50,007 bases of DNA, taken from positions 1 through 50,007 of the forward strand of contig JAOUJM010000008.1 in the NCBI GenBank assembly GCA_029883265.1. Reading direction: 5' to 3'. This document shows positions 44,025-50,007 of the stretch, in pieces. Under the pieces are notes generated by a model. That model had not been told where the DNA came from, ran no database searches, and saw only the letters and a list, made by a program, of their open reading frames with translations. The translations under genes and the position numbers were made by a program. Each line of letters opens with the position of its first letter. The stretch's first letter is position 1. Source of the stretch: Gammaproteobacteria bacterium. Lineage in GTDB: Bacteria; Pseudomonadota; Gammaproteobacteria; S012-40.

Positions 44025-44591
44025 ATGCTAGGTAAAGTCTTATTTGTTTTAGGGATAATAGCGGCACTACCATTACAAGCGGCCGAATATTACAAAATCG
44101 ACTCCAGCCACACTTATCCACATTTTTCTGTGGCGCATATGCAATTTTCTACGCTCTATGGACGTTTCGATCAAACCACTGGGCGCATTATCATTGATTG
44201 GAACAATAAAAACGGATTTGTTGATGTGAAAATCGCGGCCGTCTCTATCACCACCGGCCACCAAAAACGAGATGACCATTTACGTTCGCCGGACTTTTTG
44301 AATGTTATGGAGTACCCCGACATCACTTATCAATCGAAAAATATAAATTTCGTTGGCAAGGATAAAGCGGTCATTGAAGGTGAGTTGACCTTATTAGGTG
44401 TGAGCAAACCTGTGAGTTTGCAGGTGAATCATTTGTTTTGTGGTCCGAATCCCAGAAGCAAGAAAAAAACCTGCGGATTTGAAGCCACTGGTGAAATTAA
44501 TCGTTCCGATTTTGGTAGTACCTATGGTGCGCCTGGTATCGGTGATAAATTAAAATTATGGTTTCAAGTTGAGGCCATTCAAGAAGACTAA
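44025..44591 (+). CDS. YceI-family periplasmic lipocalin-like protein
   Basis: 188 residues with a Sec signal (MLGKVLFVLGIIAALPLQAAEYY). The mature part is a full YceI domain: YKIDSSHTYPHFSVAHMQFSTLYGRF, KIAAVSITTGHQKRDDHLRSPDFLNVMEYP, GELTLLGVSKPVSLQV, and GEINRSDFGSTYG. YceI proteins bind long isoprenoid chains such as polyprenyl or ubiquinone in a lipocalin-like barrel. Two cysteines at CGPNPRSKKKTC probably form a disulfide. The gene is divergent from the Calx-beta lipoprotein; the 235-base gap shows no clear promoter. Confidence 0.92.
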   Translation: MLGKVLFVLGIIAALPLQAAEYYKIDSSHTYPHFSVAHMQFSTLYGRFDQTTGRIIIDWNNKNGFVDVKIAAVSITTGHQKRDDHLRSPDFLNVMEYPDITYQSKNINFVGKDKAVIEGELTLLGVSKPVSLQVNHLFCGPNPRSKKKTCGFEATGEINRSDFGSTYGAPGIGDKLKLWFQVEAIQED

Positions 44592-44596
44592 TTGTT

Positions 44597-45301
44597 TTGC
44601 AGTTTAACACTTATTTTGTTTTTATCATCGTCGCCGCGTTTGTTTTGCCAATGAACGCGGTTGCTACAAGTCCTGAAAAAAATTTAAAAATAAGCATCGA
44701 TAGTCGGTTCATGAATGTGTTCGCAAAAGAAAGCGATCCGGCTTATTTAGGTTTGGCCAATGTCGATAGTGAAACCGTAAGTAGTGAAGCGGCTTATATT
44801 CTTGTTGGGCCACGCCTGGGTTTGCAAACGGTGTTTCCAGTGGAAACTGTGCCGGGTTTAAACTTGGCTTATGAATATTCATTAAACCTGTATCCGTGGT
44901 TATATTATTCTTACTCGATGGGTCCATTTTCTGGACGACTCAGTGGTGGCCAGGCATTCAATATAAATGCACTTGCGCAAGTCGAGTACGAATTTAAAAC
45001 CAACTGGTATTTTAATATTGCCTCGGGTTTGCTTTATCAATTTATGTTTGTCAAAGGTGATAATCAAACTTTGGCGCCGTACACGGCCTATACTAGGGAA
45101 TATAGTGTGCACAGTGTTGATGGCGTCATTGATTTAGGTTTGCGCCATCATCATTCACCACAACTGGATATTTTTACCAATTTTCAGATGGCTTTGTGGT
45201 TGCCCTATACCAAAGTAGATTTTCAACTCATTGATGGTCGACCTAAGCTTGAGCGTAAACTAAGTCTGGGGCTAGTTCTAGGCGTGGCGTTTACTTATTG
45301 A
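44597..45301 (+). CDS. Small predicted outer-membrane beta-barrel protein
   Basis: 234 residues, TTG start six bases after the yceI stop, with no visible ribosome binding site, so it probably depends on read-through from yceI; the exact start is uncertain. A signal-like N-terminus (YFVFIIVAAFVLPMNAVA) precedes alternating strands such as AYILVGPRLGLQTVFPV, LNLAYEYSLNLYPWLYYSYSM and WYFNIASGLLYQFMFV, and the chain ends with aromatic Tyr (GVAFTY), as outer-membrane barrels do. Size fits eight strands. The family is not recognised. Its stop overlaps the end of convergent rsmA by seven bases. Confidence 0.6.
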   Translation: MQFNTYFVFIIVAAFVLPMNAVATSPEKNLKISIDSRFMNVFAKESDPAYLGLANVDSETVSSEAAYILVGPRLGLQTVFPVETVPGLNLAYEYSLNLYPWLYYSYSMGPFSGRLSGGQAFNINALAQVEYEFKTNWYFNIASGLLYQFMFVKGDNQTLAPYTAYTREYSVHSVDGVIDLGLRHHHSPQLDIFTNFQMALWLPYTKVDFQLIDGRPKLERKLSLGLVLGVAFTY

Positions 45302-46080
45302 GTTTCACTAAAGCGATTCGCTAAACAAACAAAATCATTAACGCTTAATGTTTCTGCGCGGTTGGCGGGGTCGATTGTGCAATGTTGATAATCGGATTCA
45401 TTCAATAGATGTTTAAGATTATTGCGCAAGGTTTTGCGGCGATGCGCAAAAGCGGCCGTAACGATTTTTGCAAATTGTTGGGTGTCGATTGCCGCGGGTT
45501 CAATGGTTTTGCGTGGTTGCAAATAAACAATCGCAGAGTCGACTTTAGGGGCTGGTTTAAACGCACCGGGACCAATCGTGAATAATTTTTCAACATCGCA
45601 ATAATATTGAACCATGACACTTAAGCGACCGTATTCTTTGCTGCCAGGTTTAGCAACCAAACGCTCAACGACTTCTTTTTGCAACATGAAACACATGTCC
45701 TGAACCAGTTCAAGCGAATCAATTAAATGAAAAATTAAAGGAGTGGAGATATTGTAGGGTAAATTACCGATGACACGCAGACTATTTTTGTTTACGCCCA
45801 GTGATGAAAAATCAAATTTCAAAACGTCGCAATTGTGTATGCGCAAATCCCCAAGTGGTGCGACATGAGTTTCTAAATGTTCGATTAAATCTCGGTCGAG
45901 CTCAATTACATCCAAACTTTTGCAAGATAACAATAAAAGACGGGTCATAGCGCCCAGGCCTGGACCAATTTCGACGACGTGTTCGCCCGGTGCAGGATGA
46001 AAGGTGTTGACGATATTGTCAATCACACTTGGGTCATGGAGAAAATTTTGGCCGAAGCGTTTACGCGCTTTGTGTTGCAT
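45295..46080 (-). CDS. rsmA: 16S rRNA dimethyladenosine transferase RsmA (KsgA)
   Basis: Dimethylates A1518 and A1519 of 16S rRNA, a late 30S-assembly checkpoint. 261 residues with RKRFGQNFLHDPSVIDNIV, SAM motif VEIGPGLGAMTRLLL, acidic ELDRDLIEHL, catalytic NLPYNISTPLIFHL, and C-terminal AFAHRRKTLRNNLKHLL. The start codon overlaps the end of pdxA by 20 bases, as often seen. apaG/apaH, which usually follow in enterobacteria, are absent; the convergent barrel gene takes that place. Confidence 0.97.
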   Translation of the reverse strand: MQHKARKRFGQNFLHDPSVIDNIVNTFHPAPGEHVVEIGPGLGAMTRLLLLSCKSLDVIELDRDLIEHLETHVAPLGDLRIHNCDVLKFDFSSLGVNKNSLRVIGNLPYNISTPLIFHLIDSLELVQDMCFMLQKEVVERLVAKPGSKEYGRLSVMVQYYCDVEKLFTIGPGAFKPAPKVDSAIVYLQPRKTIEPAAIDTQQFAKIVTAAFAHRRKTLRNNLKHLLNESDYQHCTIDPANRAETLSVNDFVCLANRFSETQ

Positions 46081-47068
46081 GATGTTTCTGGTGTTGACTC
46101 ATCTGAATAGCCGTGTTGATGGCGCGTTGTAAACTATCGGCCTTGGCTTGTCCGCTACCGGCAAGTTGCAAAGCAGTGCCATGATCCACCGAGGTACGAA
46201 TAATAGGTAAACCTAGTGTGATATTGATGGCATCACCAAAACCGATATGTTTCAACACGGGTAAGCCTTGATCATGATACATAGTGAGCATCACATCAGC
46301 GCGTGCTATTTTATCTGGCGTGAACATGGTGTCAGCGGAATAAGGACCATAAATCTGTTGTCCTTCTGCCTGTAATTGTTGGATGATGGGCGAAATAATA
46401 GTTTGCTCTTCATCACCCAAATGACCGTCTTCACCCGCGTGTGGATTTAATCCTGCAACATAAATTATCGGCGCGGCATTGGTGAAAAACTTTTGTGTGT
46501 CGGCAATAGTCACGTCCAGCACTTGGCGTAGACGTTCAGGAGTGATTTGCTCAGACACATCTTTAAGTGGTAAATGAGTAGTGACTAACGCCACGCGCAG
46601 TGCATCGCAAGCCAGCATCATCACTGGCTGTTGTGCTTCACATTGCTGCGCAATAAATTCCGTGTGGCCACTGAACTTGATGCCGGCCTGGTTGATGACA
46701 CCTTTGTGTATGGGGGCAGTGACCATGGCGTCCGCTTTGCCGGCCAAACACATTTCTGTTGCAGCGGAAATGCTAAATAAAACCGCTTTGCTGTTTTGTG
46801 GGTTCAGTTGTCCTGCCAGCACTTCAGTGGCCGTTGGCATGTCTAATAAAGTCATACTGCCGGCTTGATGGGGTTGGATTTGTTGGCGGTTCCAAGTCTC
46901 AAAGTTGATGCTTTGCTTAAGCTGTTGTGCACGATTTTGTAGTACCTGCTGACTACCGACAAAAATGAGTTCCGCGTCCCAGGCTTGTTGGCACACAGCT
47001 AAACAAATATCCGGACCGATACCACTAGGCTCGCCGGTGGTGATGACTATTCGTGGAAGATTGGTCAT
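46061..47068 (-). CDS. pdxA: 4-hydroxythreonine-4-phosphate dehydrogenase PdxA
   Basis: NAD-dependent enzyme of pyridoxal 5'-phosphate synthesis. I prefer ATG 47068 (MTNLPRIVITTGEPSGIGPD, 335 residues, aligned with E. coli PdxA at 329) over a GTG at 47083 that overlaps the surA stop. Metal and substrate motifs are present: APIHKGVINQAGIKFSGHTEF, TTHLPLKDV, GLNPHAGEDGHLG, MYHDQGLPVLKHIGFG and RTSVDHGTALQLAG. Its PLP product is the cofactor of both cysteine desulfurases in this window. Order surA-pdxA-rsmA is classical. Confidence 0.96.
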   Translation of the reverse strand: MTNLPRIVITTGEPSGIGPDICLAVCQQAWDAELIFVGSQQVLQNRAQQLKQSINFETWNRQQIQPHQAGSMTLLDMPTATEVLAGQLNPQNSKAVLFSISAATEMCLAGKADAMVTAPIHKGVINQAGIKFSGHTEFIAQQCEAQQPVMMLACDALRVALVTTHLPLKDVSEQITPERLRQVLDVTIADTQKFFTNAAPIIYVAGLNPHAGEDGHLGDEEQTIISPIIQQLQAEGQQIYGPYSADTMFTPDKIARADVMLTMYHDQGLPVLKHIGFGDAINITLGLPIIRTSVDHGTALQLAGSGQAKADSLQRAINTAIQMSQHQKHHATQSA

Positions 47069-47082
47069 GGGACTAAAACTCA

Positions 47083-48399
47083 CTACAACTTCAATTTATA
47101 TTCGACATAAGCCTCGTCGCGGCGTTGACGTAACCAGCTTTCTAATTGTTCTTCAATTTTGCGTTGGCGCAAGGTGTTGCGTGCCTGGTTGCGTGAGAAC
47201 TCATCACTTTGATCTTGTTGACGACGTTCAATCACCTGGGCGATATGCCAACCAAATTGAGTTTGAAATGGTTCGCTGATTTGATTGGCTTTAAGTTGAT
47301 CCATTGCTTGTTCAAACTGTGGCACCATGTCGCCGGGATTAATCCAACCTAAGTCACCACCACGAATTGCGCTACCACGATCTTCAGAGTGTGACTTCGC
47401 TAGTTCCTCAAATGAATCACCGCCTTCGATACGTGATTTAAGCTGACGCAGGCGTGCAATCACATCGATTTTTGTCGCAAGCTCATTGGGTTTTAGCAAA
47501 ATATGGCGTGCCTTGGTTTGGGTGATAATGTGTTTTTTTCCCGCGCGCTTATTTAAAAGTTTAATCACATGGAAACCACTGGGGCTGCGAATGGAGTCAC
47601 TAATGTCGCCAACTTTCATATGCACCACTTCACTGGCGAACAAGGTGGGTAGTTGACCTGCTTTACGCCAACCAAGATTGCCGCCTTGCAAGGCTTGTTG
47701 ACCGTCAGAAATTTTAATCGCAAGTTGATTAAACTCAGCTCCTTGTTTTAATTGTTTAATAACGTCTTGCGCTTTTTGTTTGGCTTTTGCAATATTGTCT
47801 GCCGAGGCGGCTTCGGGAACAGAAATTAAAATATGGCCTAGTTCAAACTCATCATCAATGTCACCTTGTGCTGACTGGGTGGCAATAAAATTACTAATTT
47901 CCTGATCTGTGACAGTGACTCGACTATTGATATCACGGTTATGCAAAATCGCAATGATTTGTTGACTGCGAATATCTTCACGGTATGCAGCGAAATCCAA
48001 TCCTTGTTGTTCGACTAACTGGCGAAATTCACGCACGGTTTTGTTATTGCTACTGGCAATATTATTAATGGTTTCATCAAGCATATTGTCGTTGACAATA
48101 ATGCCGGTGTTGCGAGCAATTTGTAATTGCAATTGTTTACGGATTTCATTTTCCAATACTTGGCGGCGTAAGATGTCTTCAGGTGGCGGCGGTGTGCCTT
48201 GTTCGCGTATCAGTGCCTTAATGGTTTGCACTTGAGTATTTAATTCATTAACGGTGATGATATCTTCATTGACGATGGCAGCGATACCATCGAGTGGCCG
48301 CAGACTCGGGGATTCAATGGCAAGCACGCTGAGAGGAAGGCAGGCGCATGCCAATAAAAAGCCATATGCGGATTTTAAATATTTTTCACTAATTCTCAT
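47083..48399 (-). CDS. surA: Periplasmic peptidyl-prolyl isomerase/chaperone SurA
   Basis: Escorts unfolded outer-membrane proteins to the BAM complex. 438 residues (E. coli 428): signal peptide (YGFLLACACLPLSVLA), N-terminal SurA chaperone domain (LDGIAAIVNEDIITVNEL; about 35-165), and two parvulin-type isomerase domains (about 185-285 and 300-395), marked by FELGHILISVPE... GGNLGWRKAGQLP and ARHILLKPNE... GGDLGWINPGDMVP, then the C-terminal helix. The start overlaps the lptD stop by 11 bases. Confidence 0.97.
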   Translation of the reverse strand: MRISEKYLKSAYGFLLACACLPLSVLAIESPSLRPLDGIAAIVNEDIITVNELNTQVQTIKALIREQGTPPPPEDILRRQVLENEIRKQLQLQIARNTGIIVNDNMLDETINNIASSNNKTVREFRQLVEQQGLDFAAYREDIRSQQIIAILHNRDINSRVTVTDQEISNFIATQSAQGDIDDEFELGHILISVPEAASADNIAKAKQKAQDVIKQLKQGAEFNQLAIKISDGQQALQGGNLGWRKAGQLPTLFASEVVHMKVGDISDSIRSPSGFHVIKLLNKRAGKKHIITQTKARHILLKPNELATKIDVIARLRQLKSRIEGGDSFEELAKSHSEDRGSAIRGGDLGWINPGDMVPQFEQAMDQLKANQISEPFQTQFGWHIAQVIERRQQDQSDEFSRNQARNTLRQRKIEEQLESWLRQRRDEAYVEYKLKL

Positions 48400-50007
48400 C
48401 TTGATAACCTAATATTTCACTGCCGAAGCGTTTCTGTAAATTCTGTCCCACACTGGTCAAGCCCTTGAATTCAAATTGCAGGCCGATATGGCGCTGAATG
48501 GGCGCATTTGGGTCGCTGCGGAACATCCTACCTAAAACACGGATACTCCAGCAGCAGTTATTATACTCTAGACCCACTACGGATTCTGGAGAAAATTGTG
48601 TGTCTAGGGCATATCGACTGCTGGCGACCAGGGACCAATCGGCGCCAAGGCGAATACTGGCAGCAGAATCGACTTGTTGGTAACTTTCTTTTTGTTCACG
48701 GTAGTTGAGAAAAAACACTTGCGATTTACCCGTGTATTCAAAAGAAGAGCTAAAGTGGCTGGGTTGTTTTTCCTGGGGATCGACAAACCATTGCAACCGA
48801 TATTTTAAGCTACGTCGTGGTGTGGCCAGTAGGTCGAAACCGAGCAATTGGTGTCCACGTTTATAAATGCTTTCGCCAGGAAAAGTAACCTTCTGATTTT
48901 CTAGATAAAAAGCGCTACTAATTGAGGCGAGTAATAGTTGCTGGCCGGAGTTTTTATTAAGCAAGCGCGAACTCAAATCTAAGCTAAGACGATTCACATG
49001 GGTGTTAAAATCATTACCATTGAGTAAATAACGGCGAAATAGCCATGCTTTGTCGGCACGAACCAGGCCACTATCCATATTGGGAATTGTGCTTTGGTTC
49101 ACCCAGGGGCTGTACAGATAATAGGCTCTTGGCTCCAGGGTTTGTACAAAGCGTCGGCCAAAACGTTCAAAATACAAACCGGTGTCGAGCGAAGCAGAAT
49201 AGGCGCGATAATGCGGCCGATCTGGGCGAGCCTCGATTTGGTAATATAATTGCCGCGCAGAAAAGTCGAGTTTGATAAAACCCCAGGGCTTTAACCAGGG
49301 ATAGCGCACAAACGGTTCCAGCAACAAACGACGGGTATCGGCTAAATCATCATGTTGATAATAACTGACTTGGCTTTTTAAACCGTATTGGAAACCCAAG
49401 ATTGATGCTTGTGAAATTAATTGCACTTGTGGTAACAGGCGATAGGGCTGAGTTTGTTGGCTGAGCAATCGGTAATCCTGTAGGCGGGCACTCAATTGCC
49501 AATGTTCGCCATAACTGGAAAACAGTGTTTGTCGAGACATTTGGGTACGGCTAGTGCTCAATAAGTTGGTGCCTAAATCGCGGAAATAATCGTTGTCGTC
49601 GACATGTTCGAGGTGAGTGTCCCATTGACTATGAAGCAACAACGAATGTCGATGTTGGAATTTGCTGTAACTGCGTTTTTGTCCGGTGATGCGATCATGG
49701 GCTAAATATTCACTGAGTAGAATGCCATTACTACGAGGATAAAGGTAACGCAATTCGCCGGCGAGTTGTAGTCCGCGTTTGCTTATAAAGCGCGGTGCCA
49801 GGGTCATGTCCCGTTGCGGTGCAAGATTTAAATAATAAGGTAAACTCATATCAAAGCCATTACGATCTGAGTTATCGATGTTGGGTGATAAAAAGCCCGA
49901 CTTGCGACCGGCTAGGGGAAAGCTGATCCAGGGAAAATAAAATACCGGTAGCCGCGCCATTTCCAAACGAACATGTTTGGCCACGCCCTCATTTTTCGCC
50001 TCGTCTA
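48389..50007 (-). CDS. lptD: LPS-assembly outer-membrane protein LptD, C-terminal part
   Basis: Barrel subunit that inserts lipopolysaccharide into the outer leaflet. The reading frame is open to the window edge, so the N-terminal signal and jellyroll domain lie beyond it; an internal GTG at 49984 is not the start. About 538 residues are visible: the LptD hallmark ARLPVFYFPWISFPLAGRKSGFL, PYYLNLAPQRDMTL, RGLQLAGELRYLYP, then barrel strands to SVVGLEYNNCCWSIRV, which holds the paired cysteines used for the inter-domain disulfides. The C-terminus ends GYQDEN. Gene order lptD-surA-pdxA-rsmA supports the call. Confidence 0.95.
   Translation of the reverse strand, partial: DEAKNEGVAKHVRLEMARLPVFYFPWISFPLAGRKSGFLSPNIDNSDRNGFDMSLPYYLNLAPQRDMTLAPRFISKRGLQLAGELRYLYPRSNGILLSEYLAHDRITGQKRSYSKFQHRHSLLLHSQWDTHLEHVDDNDYFRDLGTNLLSTSRTQMSRQTLFSSYGEHWQLSARLQDYRLLSQQTQPYRLLPQVQLISQASILGFQYGLKSQVSYYQHDDLADTRRLLLEPFVRYPWLKPWGFIKLDFSARQLYYQIEARPDRPHYRAYSASLDTGLYFERFGRRFVQTLEPRAYYLYSPWVNQSTIPNMDSGLVRADKAWLFRRYLLNGNDFNTHVNRLSLDLSSRLLNKNSGQQLLLASISSAFYLENQKVTFPGESIYKRGHQLLGFDLLATPRRSLKYRLQWFVDPQEKQPSHFSSSFEYTGKSQVFFLNYREQKESYQQVDSAASIRLGADWSLVASSRYALDTQFSPESVVGLEYNNCCWSIRVLGRMFRSDPNAPIQRHIGLQFEFKGLTSVGQNLQKRFGSEILGYQDEN

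Overview
The window reads as chromosomal DNA of a gammaproteobacterium of moderate G+C (roughly 43-45 %, judged by eye). Both ends carry household gene blocks in classical gammaproteobacterial order: trmJ-cysE-iscR-isc...ndk-rlmN-pilF-rodZ-hisS-yfgM-bamB-der on the left, and lptD-surA-pdxA-rsmA on the right. I cannot name the genus. No tRNA, rRNA, CRISPR array, transposase or integrase was recognised.

Layout. 1-7588 (+): the end of trmJ, cysE, iscR, then an iron-sulfur cluster operon (NifS-like desulfurase, iscS, iscA, hscB, hscA, fdx, iscX) that has two cysteine desulfurases but no iscU. 7585-16333 (-): a block lying between iscX and ndk, which are close together in Pseudomonas-type genomes. 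It holds a methyltransferase, a P-type ATPase, a beta-helix lipoprotein, a SPOR-like/beta-barrel protein and a one-heme cytochrome fused to a predicted outer-membrane barrel. 16620-24749 (+): ndk to der in standard order, except that ispG is absent and RodZ is short. 24820-26478: sohB and a small methyltransferase.

26893-37500 is the most striking part. A 1673-residue secreted multiheme cytochrome has 66 CXXCH motifs plus one CX3CH motif, arranged as two-heme repeats of about 50 residues. It is followed by a PhnD-like/PAS/GGDEF/EAL cyclic-di-GMP protein and an orphan ParA ATPase. Convergent to these lies a lipoprotein whose C-terminal tail carries two CXXCH motifs, one of which resembles the repeat of the giant cytochrome. 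Together with the cytochrome-porin at 15-16 kb this suggests electron transfer through or beyond the outer membrane; this is inference, as no electron donor or acceptor enzyme is in the window.

37501-38231 holds a short transcription unit: paired hairpins, a strong ribosome binding site, a 31-codon ORF encoding only glycine and methionine, and a strong intrinsic terminator. It is followed by an ABC exporter overlapping an exported DUF255 protein, a Calx-beta lipoprotein, YceI, a small outer-membrane protein, and the rsmA-pdxA-surA-lptD block, cut by the window end.

Main candidates for something undescribed are the 67-site cytochrome with its surface lipoprotein partner, the Gly/Met microprotein unit, and the isc operon with two desulfurases and no scaffold gene.
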